A program made the position numbers and the translations under genes. From Scybalousia_A sp964639765 (lineage in GTDB: Bacteria > Bacteroidota > Bacteroidia > Bacteroidales > P3), in assembly GCA_964639765.1 (NCBI GenBank), contig CAZXEN010000007.1, positions 7,803 to 71,802 of the forward strand: DNA of 64,000 nt, in the 5' to 3' direction. Positions 16,886 to 25,845 of this stretch are shown here, one piece after another (positions within the stretch are counted from its first letter, which is position 1; each line of letters starts with the position of its first letter). The notes below the pieces were generated by a model. That model saw nothing but the letters and a program-made list of their open reading frames with translations. It was not told the origin of the DNA and made no database searches.

Positions 16886-16915
16886 CAAAGATAATAAATC
16901 TTTCAATATTTACAA
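16886..16915 (-). promoter_or_regulatory. Promoter of purL-mnmA
   Basis: Minus-strand TATCTTTG (16886-16893) with a TTG (16913-16915) at spacing 19, close to the consensus. No PUR-box-like or riboswitch-like sequence was recognised in the short leader. Confidence 0.65.
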
Positions 16916-16921
16916 GTTTTT

Positions 16922-17611
16922 TTATTCGGTTGTAAGATATGGGGCAAGTTTTTCGTAGTCTTCAAGGCTTAAAAGACTGTTGTATTTAAGAGCCTCTATA
17001 GTTTGATATGGTCCGTTTTGTTGTCTGTATTGTATTATGGATTTTGCGAGATAATAATCTATATAAGGGTGATAAGACAAAGTTTTTATGTTGTCGGTAT
17101 TTATGTTCAGTTTTCTTACACTTTTTGTCTGCAGTACTATGTAAGGAGAAATATTCTTATAGACACTGTCACTTATTCCCCAAACTTCTTTTAATTGTTC
17201 TTTATTTATGTATCCACCCAATCGTTTTCCATAATTGTAGATATTTCTTGCATATACAGGACCTATACCTCTGATGATTTGCAAATCCAGTGTATCAGCT
17301 GTGTTTAAATCTATTAAAACATCATATTTTGCAGTCTTAGGTTGGTTATCATTGGTTGTAGGTTGAGACTTTTCTTCTTTGAAAGGGCTGTTTAGATATT
17401 GATTTTTAGTTCTCTTGTTGGTGTAATAGGTAGATGCAGAAGGTTTCTTGGAATAATGATGAACGGTTTGCGTTTTTGAGGGTGAATAATCTTCCTTTAG
17501 GTTTAGAATGGTTACATTATTACCTTTGAAAAACAGAAAGACCATTACAAAAAAGACTCCCAAGAATAAACCTATAATAAGGGCTATGACAGTTTTATGT
17601 CTCGAATGCAT
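16922..17611 (-). CDS. ComEA-like helix-hairpin-helix protein, membrane-anchored
   Basis: A 229-aa protein with one N-terminal membrane helix (VIALIIGLFLGVFFVMVFLF), a low-complexity linker rich in Lys, Thr and Gln (about residues 40-95), and tandem helix-hairpin-helix modules. The first is IDLNTADTLDLQIIRGIGPV followed by YARNIYNY; a second lies around LNINTDNIKTLSYHPYI. ComEA-type proteins bind DNA non-specifically, in competent bacteria during DNA uptake. Many non-competent Bacteroidetes keep such a protein with no known role. It lies 15 bases downstream of hpt, in the same orientation. Confidence 0.8.
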   Translation of the reverse strand: MHSRHKTVIALIIGLFLGVFFVMVFLFFKGNNVTILNLKEDYSPSKTQTVHHYSKKPSASTYYTNKRTKNQYLNSPFKEEKSQPTTNDNQPKTAKYDVLIDLNTADTLDLQIIRGIGPVYARNIYNYGKRLGGYINKEQLKEVWGISDSVYKNISPYIVLQTKSVRKLNINTDNIKTLSYHPYIDYYLAKSIIQYRQQNGPYQTIEALKYNSLLSLEDYEKLAPYLTTE

Positions 17612-17626
17612 AGTTTTAAATTGAAA

Positions 17627-18154
17627 TTATTCTTTTACTTGATAAATGGCAGGAAGATTGCGATAATAGCCATCAAGGTCAAAACCATAACCGACAATAA
17701 ACGGATCTTCTATTTCTTTTCCTATGTATTTTATAGGATAATTGCATTGAAATTTATGAGGCTTAAACATTAATACAGCTATTTCCAAACTTTTAACATC
17801 CAAAGCCAAGAGTTGTTTTCTAAGAGATTGCATTGTTAAACCTGTATCTACAATATCTTCAACAATGACTACATCTTTGCCTTTTAGGTTTTCATTAAGT
17901 CCTATTAGCTGTTTTACTGTTCCTGACGACTTATCGTTGGTATAAGAAGCAAGTTTTATAAATGTTATTTTGGATAAAATCTTTACCTTCCGTAATAAAT
18001 CAGCTGCAAAAATAAAAGCTCCATTTAGCACCACAACAAAAACCGGTTCTTTATCTTTGTAGTCAGCATTTATTTGTTGGGCTAATCGGTTTACTATTTC
18101 AGACAGTTCTTCTTGAGAAATGTAAAGACTTTTGTTTATATTGTTAGTCTCCAT
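17627..18154 (-). CDS. hpt: Hypoxanthine phosphoribosyltransferase
   Basis: A 175-aa protein with the PRPP-binding signature VVIVEDIVDTGLTMQSL, the flexible-loop region near LASYTNDKSSGTVK, and VVVLNGAFIFAADL near the N-terminus (the family usually has LKGSFMF). It salvages hypoxanthine (and usually guanine) to the nucleotide. ATG 18154 was chosen because METNNINKSLYIS matches the usual start; an earlier in-frame ATG would overlap the promoter region. A minus-strand TATTTTTG box sits at 18187-18194. Together with purL, purE, purN and mtnN it covers purine supply. Confidence 0.93.
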   Translation of the reverse strand: METNNINKSLYISQEELSEIVNRLAQQINADYKDKEPVFVVVLNGAFIFAADLLRKVKILSKITFIKLASYTNDKSSGTVKQLIGLNENLKGKDVVIVEDIVDTGLTMQSLRKQLLALDVKSLEIAVLMFKPHKFQCNYPIKYIGKEIEDPFIVGYGFDLDGYYRNLPAIYQVKE

Positions 18155-18329
18155 AACTTTATTTTTACCTTTAAACGCTATTTCAACAAAAATATTGCAA
18201 AACCTCAAACTATATTTATTAGGAAATATACAATGACAACAGAGATATTTTTAGCAAAGAAAAAAGGCTCTGTATTCTATTGGTTAAGGTTATTGTTTTT
18301 AACTTTTTTGATAAAAAAACAAAATTTTA

Positions 18330-18361
18330 TTTGGTAATTTTGACAAAGTGTTGTAATTTTG
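18330..18361 (+). promoter_or_regulatory. Promoter of initiator tRNA
   Basis: TTTG (18330-18333), a 20-base spacer and TAATTTTG (18354-18361): a full consensus match, ending 18 bases before the mature tRNA. A second TAATTTTG lies at 18335. Confidence 0.85.
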
Positions 18362-18379
18362 CAAACTGAAAAGACAGAC

Positions 18380-18451
18380 TGCGGGGTGGAGCAGAGGTAG
18401 CTCATTGGGCTCATAACCCAAAGGTCGTAGGTTCGAATCCTGCCCCCGCTA
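18380..18451 (+). tRNA. Initiator tRNA-fMet (CAT)
   Basis: A 72-nt cloverleaf with anticodon loop CTCATAA. It has both initiator hallmarks: no Watson-Crick pair at 1-72 (T opposite T) above GCGGGG/CCCCGC, and three consecutive G-C pairs at the bottom of the anticodon stem (GGG/CCC). The D loop is short. CCA is not encoded (CAA follows the discriminator A). Confidence 0.96.
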
Positions 18452-18467
18452 CAAAGAGAATGAAAGA

Positions 18468-18500
18468 AGAAGTGAGCGACTTATATCACTTCTTTTTTTT
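18468..18500 (+). terminator. Terminator of initiator tRNA
   Basis: AGAAGTGA pairs with TCACTTCT over a 10-base loop, and a run of eight T follows. It separates the tRNA from rsgA, whose ATG lies 19 bases on, so rsgA may depend on read-through. Confidence 0.8.
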
Positions 18501-18518
18501 ATAATAGTTAGGGATTTT

Positions 18519-19472
18519 ATGCAAGAGAACGAGCAGACAGAGGGTATTGTCATAAGGACTACAGGTGATAGTTATATTGTAAAAAAAGAGGATGGCACTT
18601 TGGTAAGATGTGTTATTAAAGGGAGTTTTCGTATTAAGGGTATCAAGTCAACAAATCCAATAGCCATAGGGGACAGGGTTCATTTTTTGCAATCCGACAA
18701 TTCAGACATCGCATTAATAGATAAGATATTTGACCGAAAGAACTATATAATCAGGCGTTCAACTAAACTATCCAAACAGACACATATCATTGCTTCAAAT
18801 ATAGACCTAGCCTTTCTTGTTATTTCTGCCAGGGGCCCAAGGACAGACACGGCTTTTATTGACAGATTTCTTGTAACTGCTTCTGCCTATAATGTACCTT
18901 GTGAAATACTCTTCAACAAAGTAGATATTTATGATGAACAGGCGAAGGAGTATGCTTCTTATTTGTTAGACATTTACGAAAAGATAGGCTATAAATGTTT
19001 ATTTTTGTCTGCAGCAAAGCAACTGGGTTTGGGAAATCTCAAAAAAGAGATGAGGAATAAAGTGTGTTTGTTTGCTGGCAATAGCGGAGTGGGTAAAAGT
19101 TCCATAGTTAATGCTCTTTTCCCTATAGCTCAATTGAAAACAGCAGAAATATCTTCTCAACACCTTTCTGGCAAACATACTACAACATTTGCGCAAATGC
19201 TTTCCTTTGAAGACATAAATATAATAGATACACCTGGGATAAAATCCTTTGGAATGGTAGATTTCAAAAAAGAAGAACTTGCTTTGTATTTTCCAGAAAT
19301 GAAATTGAGGTTAAATGATTGTAAATACTATAATTGTACTCATACACACGAACCACATTGTGCAATAAAGGAAGCAGTGGAAAAAGAAGAAATATCCCAT
19401 GAACGCTACATTAACTATATAAAAATGTTGGAAAGCGACGAGCTGCAAACACCACAATGGGAGTTAGATTAA
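18519..19472 (+). CDS. rsgA: Ribosome small-subunit biogenesis GTPase RsgA
   Basis: A 317-aa circularly permuted GTPase: an N-terminal OB fold (residues about 1-70), then G4 (FNKVD) ahead of G1 (FAGNSGVGKSS, about residue 186) and G3 (DTPGI). The C-terminal zinc finger has Cys and His in CKYYNCTHTHEPHC. RsgA acts late in 30S maturation. It is first in a plus-strand run with dtd, an M14 peptidase, a barrel gene, waaA, tamL and mtnN, with gaps of 22 bases or less. Confidence 0.96.
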   Translation: MQENEQTEGIVIRTTGDSYIVKKEDGTLVRCVIKGSFRIKGIKSTNPIAIGDRVHFLQSDNSDIALIDKIFDRKNYIIRRSTKLSKQTHIIASNIDLAFLVISARGPRTDTAFIDRFLVTASAYNVPCEILFNKVDIYDEQAKEYASYLLDIYEKIGYKCLFLSAAKQLGLGNLKKEMRNKVCLFAGNSGVGKSSIVNALFPIAQLKTAEISSQHLSGKHTTTFAQMLSFEDINIIDTPGIKSFGMVDFKKEELALYFPEMKLRLNDCKYYNCTHTHEPHCAIKEAVEKEEISHERYINYIKMLESDELQTPQWELD

Positions 19473-19486
19473 TAACAAAAAAAATT

Positions 19487-19939
19487 ATGAGAGTAGTTAT
19501 ACAAAGGGTAACAAGAGCAAAGGTAAGTATAGAAACGAAAGAAAAATCTTCTATAGGAAGAGGAATGATGATACTTATGGCAGTAGAAAACAGCGATACT
19601 GACTATGATATAGAGTGGCTTACAGACAAGATAGTAAAACTGAGGATATTTGATGACGAAAATGGAATTATGAACAAAAGCCTTGAGGAAGTAAACCAAG
19701 AAATAATGGTTGTAAGCCAATTTACATTGTATGCTTCTACGAAGAAAGGGAACCGTCCTTCCTACCTCAGAAGCTCAAAACCGGGATTCTCCAAACCTAT
19801 GTATGAAAAATTTGTACTCTCTCTTCAGAGGAAACTCTCAAAGCCTATAGCAACGGGAGAATTTGGAGCAGATATGCAAATAGACTTGTGCAATGATGGA
19901 CCTGTAACTATAGTTATTGATACAAAACTTAAAGAATAA
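19487..19939 (+). CDS. dtd: D-aminoacyl-tRNA deacylase
   Basis: A 150-aa protein starting MRVVIQRVTRAKVSI, the standard Dtd start, so ATG 19487 was preferred to an earlier in-frame codon inside the rsgA end. It carries SQFTLYA (the SQxT catalytic region) and the C-terminal NDGPVTIVID (the GP motif that excludes L-amino acids). It hydrolyses D-amino acids and glycine wrongly attached to tRNA. It lies 14 bases after rsgA and 3 before the next gene. Confidence 0.96.
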   Translation: MRVVIQRVTRAKVSIETKEKSSIGRGMMILMAVENSDTDYDIEWLTDKIVKLRIFDDENGIMNKSLEEVNQEIMVVSQFTLYASTKKGNRPSYLRSSKPGFSKPMYEKFVLSLQRKLSKPIATGEFGADMQIDLCNDGPVTIVIDTKLKE

Positions 19940-19942
19940 ATT

Positions 19943-21376
19943 ATGAAAAAGATATTATTTTTATCAGCTTTACTGAGCTTGTTTGCTTATAACAGTTTTT
20001 CTCAGCAGGAAGAACTGAAAGCTGGTACTTATGAGATGGCATCCAATCTTAACGAGTTGTATTCCTGGGACAGATATCCAACATACGACACTTATTTAAG
20101 GTTTATGGATTCCTGCAGAAACAATTTTCCGTCAATTTGCAGGTTAGATACCATAGGTTATTCTGTTTCCAACAGATTGTTGTTAGCCCTTAGAATATCC
20201 TCTTCGTTAAATGAGCATAAAAAACCAAAATTCTTTTATTCTTCCACCATTCATGGAAACGAAACAACAGGTATCATTCTTCTGATGCGTTTGGCGGACA
20301 GTGTTTTAAACCACTATGCAGAATGTTCGGCAAGAGAGATAGATTTATATATTTGTCCAATAGCAAACCCAGACGGATTATACAGAACCAATAACAACAC
20401 TATCAACAATGCAATGAGATATAACGCTAACAATGTGGATTTAAACAGAAATTTTCCAGACCCTGTACAAGGAGATAATCTTAATCATGAAGTGGAAACA
20501 GATGCTTTTATGAATTATGCTTTAAGGGAAAAATTTAATATGAGTTGTAATCTTCACACAGGTGAGGAAATTTTCAATTATCCTTTTGATTGTTGGACAA
20601 GTTATGAAACTACACATGCAGACAGGGATTGGTTTGTAGATATGGCGGAAGATTTTATGCAAGCTTTGAATGCTCCTCAATCATATTTTATGAGTTCTTA
20701 TTCTTCCACAGGCTATATTGATGGAGGAGATTGGTATAAAGTATATGGAGGAAGACAAGATTGGCACACTTATTTTGCTTTTTGCAGAGAAGTAACCTTG
20801 GAGGTTTCCAAACAATATGCACCGCCTTCAAGTGATTTGCCAAAATATTGGAACTATTTGCACAATTCTTTGTTTGTGATGACTGATTATTGTCAAAAAG
20901 GTTTTGAAGGTATAGTAAAAGATGCGGCAACAGGGGAAAGTCTTTCAGGTGTTCAGATTTATATAGAAAATCATGACAGGGACAATTCTGAAGTATATAC
21001 AAATGATGAGGGATATTTCTTTCGTCCAATACAAAGTGGCTCATATTCTGTGGTGGTATCAAAGCCTGAATATGAAAGTCAGACAATAGAAGTACAATGT
21101 TTTGACGGTATGCTTTCCTTGGGAGAAATACTTTTGCAACAAAATATGTCTTTATATACCATTTACCCTTTGCCAGCCAAAGATTTTTTAAATCTGGATC
21201 TGAAAGGAGGGAAAGGCGAGTATCTTATTGCTGATGTTATGGGAAGAGTTTTGAAGAGGGGATTGATAGACGAACGTAGTAATATAGATATTTCAGACTT
21301 AAGCAATGGTACCTATATTTTTACGGTAATAATCAACGATAAACAATATAATAAACAATTATCCGTTGTAAAATAA
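19943..21376 (+). CDS. Secreted M14-family zinc carboxypeptidase with T9SS sorting domain
   Basis: A 477-aa protein with a signal peptide ending SFSQ. In the catalytic domain zinc ligands His104 and Glu107 are in HGNETTG and His205 in NLHTGEE; the substrate-binding NVDLNRNF is present, and the probable catalytic Glu is in EVTLEVS (about 287). It continues with a carboxypeptidase-regulatory-like (transthyretin) fold around GIVKDAATGESLSGVQIYI, and ends in a T9SS sorting domain (YPLPAKDFLNLDL to YNKQLSVVK). It is therefore probably secreted to the cell surface or medium, like the M6 protease at 6274. It is tightly placed between dtd and a barrel gene. Confidence 0.92.
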   Translation: MKKILFLSALLSLFAYNSFSQQEELKAGTYEMASNLNELYSWDRYPTYDTYLRFMDSCRNNFPSICRLDTIGYSVSNRLLLALRISSSLNEHKKPKFFYSSTIHGNETTGIILLMRLADSVLNHYAECSAREIDLYICPIANPDGLYRTNNNTINNAMRYNANNVDLNRNFPDPVQGDNLNHEVETDAFMNYALREKFNMSCNLHTGEEIFNYPFDCWTSYETTHADRDWFVDMAEDFMQALNAPQSYFMSSYSSTGYIDGGDWYKVYGGRQDWHTYFAFCREVTLEVSKQYAPPSSDLPKYWNYLHNSLFVMTDYCQKGFEGIVKDAATGESLSGVQIYIENHDRDNSEVYTNDEGYFFRPIQSGSYSVVVSKPEYESQTIEVQCFDGMLSLGEILLQQNMSLYTIYPLPAKDFLNLDLKGGKGEYLIADVMGRVLKRGLIDERSNIDISDLSNGTYIFTVIINDKQYNKQLSVVK

Positions 21377-21377
21377 T

Positions 21378-22175
21378 ATGAAAAAAACTTTTTTTATAAT
21401 ATTCTTTGCATTTATTTGTTTTGTTTTATCTGCACAGGAAGTAAAACCAGAGAAAACATCTTCGGGAAAGATTGTAGGGAAAGATGAGGTGGTAAGCACT
21501 CCGTTCTTTGCAGGGGCTGTAGGCTGGACATTTCCTTTTGGAGAAATGGGAAACAGATACAAGTCATTCTTCAATATAGATGCCAACTTAGGCTGGAAGA
21601 CTAAGAGCAACTGGTTGTACATAGCCGACTTTTGTTTTCAGTTTGGCAACAACAACGTCAAGAATCTTGACAATATCCTTTCGGGACTTATGACCAACGA
21701 CGCCAATCCTTTTATCATCAGCAATGAGGGTACGGATGCAGGCGTGGTGGCTTATAGCAGAAACCTTTCTTTTTCTTTGGGAATAGGAAAGATTTTCCCC
21801 CTATGGTTTTCCAATCCAAACTCAGGTTTGGCGATAACAATAAACGGCGGATTTATTCAACATCAGATAATCTATCAGTCCACTTTGGGCAGAGTGCCTC
21901 AGCTGGAAGATGATTATGCATACGGTTATGACAGGCAGATGCGGGGTTATATGGCGAGCGTCTTTGTAGGCTATATGCATCTGAGCAAAAAAACATACGC
22001 CAACTGGTATGCTGGAGTGCAGGGCTATATGGCAAAGACCAAGATGACAAGAAAGTATCAGTTTGACCTGATGAGCGGAGACGACAAGCGATATACCGAT
22101 TATATGCTTTCCGTAAAAGTAGGCTGGATGTTTCCTTTCTTTGGCAGAAAGGCAGACAAAATATATTTCTATTAA
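21378..22175 (+). CDS. Outer-membrane beta-barrel protein, unknown function
   Basis: A 265-aa protein with a signal peptide (MKKTFFIIFFAFICFVLSAQ) and strand-rich, aromatic-rich sequence: FAGAVGWTFPFGEMGNRYKS, LNIDANLGWKTK-like stretches, and a closing segment YMLSVKVGWMFPFFG near the C-terminus. It starts 1 base after the M14 peptidase stop and 22 bases before waaA, so it is co-transcribed. The position beside waaA and tamL suggests an envelope role. No family name is recognised with confidence. Confidence 0.65.
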   Translation: MKKTFFIIFFAFICFVLSAQEVKPEKTSSGKIVGKDEVVSTPFFAGAVGWTFPFGEMGNRYKSFFNIDANLGWKTKSNWLYIADFCFQFGNNNVKNLDNILSGLMTNDANPFIISNEGTDAGVVAYSRNLSFSLGIGKIFPLWFSNPNSGLAITINGGFIQHQIIYQSTLGRVPQLEDDYAYGYDRQMRGYMASVFVGYMHLSKKTYANWYAGVQGYMAKTKMTRKYQFDLMSGDDKRYTDYMLSVKVGWMFPFFGRKADKIYFY

Positions 22176-22196
22176 ACACACACTGTCCTTTTCGTT

Positions 22197-23420
22197 ATGA
22201 AAGCAATATATAATATAGGAATATATCTTTTGATGTTTGTCTGCAGACTTCTGGCTTTGAGGAACAAGAAAATAAAACTTATGCTTCAAGGACAGAAGGA
22301 AACATTTCAAAAACTCCAATCCATAAGAAAAGATGACAGGATAGCGTGGTTTCATTGTTCTTCCTTAGGAGAGTTTGAGCAGGCGAGGAACCTCATAAGT
22401 GTCTTAAGACAGGCAAGACTGGATTACAAAATACTTGTCTCTTTTTTCTCTCCCTCCGGTTATGAGCCAAGAAAAGACTACAAAGAAGCCGATTATGTTG
22501 TATATCTGCCTTTTGACACCAAAAGAAATGCAAGGCGCTTTGTCTCCATGGTCAATCCGTCTGTGGTGTTTTTCGTAAAATATGAGTTTTGGTACAATTA
22601 TATCAGAGAATTGGGCAACACTCCTTTGTTTCAGGTTTCCCTTATCCTGAGAAAGAACCATTATCTGACAAAGTTCTATTCTTCGTGGTTCAGAAAACAA
22701 CTGAAATGCTTCAATACTTTCTTTGTGCAGGACGAGGGCACAAAACAGGTGTTGCATTCGTTGGGTTATGACAATGCGATTGTATGCGGTGATACCCGTT
22801 TTGACAGAGTCTTTGCCATAACCAGGGAGCAGAAAGATTTTCCTGTTGTGGAAGAGTTTTGCAAAGGAAAGGGAAAAGTCTTTATTGCAGGTTCTTCTTG
22901 GAAGGAGGACGAGAGAATAATACACGATGCTTTGTACCAGAGGGAAGACATAAAGCTTATACTTGCTCCTCATCAGATTCACAAAGAACATATAGTTGAA
23001 ATACAAAAGCTGTTCCCATCAAATGTTTTGTATTCTCAGGCGGACAAAGAAAACATAAGAAACAAAAAAGTACTTGTCATAGACTGCATAGGCATACTTT
23101 CCTATATTTATGGCAAGGCGGATATAACATACGTTGGAGGAGGTTTTGGAGTAGGTATCCACAATGTCTTGGAAGCCGCTGTGTTCTACAAACCAGTAGC
23201 CTTTGGACCAAACAACAAGAAGTTCAAGGAAGCTCAAGACCTGTTAAAACAGAAGAGTGCTGTGGAGATAAAAAACAAGGAAGAACTTGCTTTATGGGTG
23301 GAACGTCTGTTGACAGACCAAGAGTATTATGAAACATCTTGTGTGCTTAACGGGAAATATGTGGAAGACAATGCCGGGGCTACTCAGAAAATATTAAAGG
23401 AAATAAATCAGTACTTGTAA
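22197..23420 (+). CDS. waaA: 3-deoxy-D-manno-octulosonic acid transferase
   Basis: A 407-aa GT-B glycosyltransferase of the KdtA/WaaA family. The N-terminal half has WFHCSSLGEFEQAR, matching the family's HxxSxGE motif, and then YLPFDTKRNARRFV. The C-terminal half has FIAGSSWKEDE and the sugar-nucleotide-binding YVGGGFGVGIHNVLEA. A short N-terminal hydrophobic segment anchors it to the inner membrane. It transfers Kdo to lipid A, so the organism makes Kdo-containing lipopolysaccharide. Its stop codon abuts the start of tamL directly. Confidence 0.95.
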   Translation: MKAIYNIGIYLLMFVCRLLALRNKKIKLMLQGQKETFQKLQSIRKDDRIAWFHCSSLGEFEQARNLISVLRQARLDYKILVSFFSPSGYEPRKDYKEADYVVYLPFDTKRNARRFVSMVNPSVVFFVKYEFWYNYIRELGNTPLFQVSLILRKNHYLTKFYSSWFRKQLKCFNTFFVQDEGTKQVLHSLGYDNAIVCGDTRFDRVFAITREQKDFPVVEEFCKGKGKVFIAGSSWKEDERIIHDALYQREDIKLILAPHQIHKEHIVEIQKLFPSNVLYSQADKENIRNKKVLVIDCIGILSYIYGKADITYVGGGFGVGIHNVLEAAVFYKPVAFGPNNKKFKEAQDLLKQKSAVEIKNKEELALWVERLLTDQEYYETSCVLNGKYVEDNAGATQKILKEINQYL

Positions 23421-25832
23421 ATGAAGCATAGATATAGCATATTGTTTTTGTTGGTTTTGATAATACTAATGTGTTCCTGTTCTCCAAACAAGCATATCAG
23501 CAAAGACGGTTATCTTCTTTCCAAGAATAAAATACACCTCAACACCAAAGAATACGACATAGGCAAGGGCGATCTGGTCAATTATATAAAACAAGACCCC
23601 AACCATAAAGTTTTTGGAATGAAAATGGGAATGTATATTTACAGTGTTTCCCGTCCTATAGAAGATACTGCATGTAATTTTTTTGAGAAATATGTTTTTC
23701 GTTCCATTGGAGAGAAACCTGTGGAACTTAGTGAGCGATACACTGAAACATCCATTAAGAATATAAAAACCTATCTGAAGTCCCGTGGTTGTTTTTCTGC
23801 AGTTGTAAAAGATTCTCTTTCCAATGTAAGGCGGTGGTATGCTCCTTGGACTTATTACAAAAAAAGACGTACAGAAAACTATATCATAGACATTCCTTAC
23901 AGAGCAAAGATAGACACTTTTTATCTTAGTACAGAAGACGAGAATATGTATTCTGTCATAAAGCCTTTGATAAAAAAAGGTATAATAAAAAAAGGAGACT
24001 GGTATAACGAATCTGTGCTTTCCTCCATTCGTACGGATGTGGCAAGTGCCATGCAGGACAAAGGTTATTATGCTTTCAATGCTTCATACATCAGTTTTGA
24101 AATAGATACTACCCTGGGAGTGGATAAAACACAGATAAAGATGTATGTGAAAAACCCTGTGGATAACAACGGCAAAGCCTCAACACACAAGCCTTACAAG
24201 ATTTCAAAAATATATCTTTATCCAAACTATATACCTGTTACTTCTCCTGACTATATACCTCCTACAGATACAATGCTTACCTATCATAAGCCACAAAAGA
24301 ATTTCGCTGTTACTCCTCTGTACTTTATCAACAATACACCAAAACCAATAATCAAACGGAAGACTTTACAGCGTTGCATACTTGTGCAGAACAATCATTT
24401 ATATTCTCCTGCTATTAGCAAGAACACTTATTCAGCTCTCTTCCAGCTGAGAAATTTTAAGTATGTGGATATGTATTATGAACCTGTTGCTCCTTTTGAC
24501 GGCGATACTCTCAATCTGGCAAACTATATAAGGCTGACAATGACAAAGCCTATAAGTCTTTCTTCTTCTTTTGAGATAAACTACTCAGCCAATAACAACA
24601 ATAATCTTAACTATGGCAACTCTTCCAACTTTGGAGCAGAAGGCAATCTGTCTTTTACCAACAGAAATCTGTTCCATGGTGCGGAGATATTCACTACAAA
24701 TATCAAGCTTGCAGCAGAAATCAACAGCAAGATATTCTCTGGTCAGCGGAATGCCAAAGGATGGGAAATCTTCAATGCGTTTGAGTCGGGAATAGATTTT
24801 GGATTGGAACTGCCTCGTTTTCTTGCTCCTTTTTCCACTAATTTTTATTCTATGCGCTATCACCCTCATACAAGCATAAAGGCAGGATACAATCTTCAAC
24901 GTCGGTCTTATTACAACAGGTCTATCTTCAACACCAACTTTGGTTATAGCTGGAACACCTCAGAAAAGAAATTTTTTTATTTTACACCTATTGAAATCAA
25001 CTATGTCAATATGGAGATAACCGATAAAAACTATGAAGCCTTGATTAACAGCATGGACCGTAGGATTCGTTATCAGATGACCGACCACTTTGTAATGGCC
25101 ATGCGTTACGGCTATGTCTACAATGGTCAGGTGTTAAGCAAGAAAAGAAAGCGGTTCAATTATTTTTCTGCCAATATAGAGGTGGCGGGCAATGTTCTTA
25201 ATGCTTATTCCTCACTTACCGGGCAGTCCAAGGATAAAGACGGCAACTATACTGTTTTCAACATACCTTTTTCCCAGTATTTCAGAACAGATTTTTCTTT
25301 CATCAGATACAACCATCTTACACAAAGAACATCCTTTGTTTGTAAAATATACGGAGGTGTAGGTGTTCCATATGGTAATGCAGAGGCTCTGCCGTATGAG
25401 AAGAGTTTCTTTGGAGGAGGAGCAAACAATCTTAGAGGCTGGCAACTTAGAGAGTTAGGTCCGGGACACAGTTCTCCAAAAGGAGAAATGAAATACGACA
25501 GGGCTGGAGATATAGCTTTTGGTTTAAGTATGGAATACAGATTTCCTTTCATAGGGCCTTTGGAAGGCGCAGCCTTTGTTGATGCAGGCAATATCTGGAC
25601 TCTTAAGGATGTGTCTGGAATGGAAGGAGGAAAGATAAGCAGAGACTTTTATAAAGAGATAGCCACAGACTTTGGTTTGGGAGTAAGACTGAATATAAGT
25701 GTTATGATTATACGTGTGGATTTTGCCCTCAAAGTCTGGGATCCAAGCCTTGATATTGACGACAGACTTGTTCTCCACAATACAAAATTCAAAGATGTCG
25801 TCATTCAGTTTGGTATAGGTTATCCATTCTAA
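23421..25832 (+). CDS. tamL: Omp85-family outer-membrane lipoprotein, TamL type
   Basis: An 803-aa protein with a lipoprotein signal (hydrophobic residues 6-17, Cys at 18 and 20), POTRA-like repeats in the first 330 residues, and a C-terminal Omp85 barrel. The barrel has LPYEKSFFGGGANNLRGWQL (the conserved loop region), FVDAGNIW, and a last strand ending VVIQFGIGYPF. Bacteroidetes carry a lipidated TamA version, TamL, thought to insert outer-membrane proteins; the lipobox plus Omp85 barrel fits that. It starts immediately after the waaA stop. Confidence 0.88.
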   Translation: MKHRYSILFLLVLIILMCSCSPNKHISKDGYLLSKNKIHLNTKEYDIGKGDLVNYIKQDPNHKVFGMKMGMYIYSVSRPIEDTACNFFEKYVFRSIGEKPVELSERYTETSIKNIKTYLKSRGCFSAVVKDSLSNVRRWYAPWTYYKKRRTENYIIDIPYRAKIDTFYLSTEDENMYSVIKPLIKKGIIKKGDWYNESVLSSIRTDVASAMQDKGYYAFNASYISFEIDTTLGVDKTQIKMYVKNPVDNNGKASTHKPYKISKIYLYPNYIPVTSPDYIPPTDTMLTYHKPQKNFAVTPLYFINNTPKPIIKRKTLQRCILVQNNHLYSPAISKNTYSALFQLRNFKYVDMYYEPVAPFDGDTLNLANYIRLTMTKPISLSSSFEINYSANNNNNLNYGNSSNFGAEGNLSFTNRNLFHGAEIFTTNIKLAAEINSKIFSGQRNAKGWEIFNAFESGIDFGLELPRFLAPFSTNFYSMRYHPHTSIKAGYNLQRRSYYNRSIFNTNFGYSWNTSEKKFFYFTPIEINYVNMEITDKNYEALINSMDRRIRYQMTDHFVMAMRYGYVYNGQVLSKKRKRFNYFSANIEVAGNVLNAYSSLTGQSKDKDGNYTVFNIPFSQYFRTDFSFIRYNHLTQRTSFVCKIYGGVGVPYGNAEALPYEKSFFGGGANNLRGWQLRELGPGHSSPKGEMKYDRAGDIAFGLSMEYRFPFIGPLEGAAFVDAGNIWTLKDVSGMEGGKISRDFYKEIATDFGLGVRLNISVMIIRVDFALKVWDPSLDIDDRLVLHNTKFKDVVIQFGIGYPF

Positions 25833-25845
25833 TCAATACTTATTT

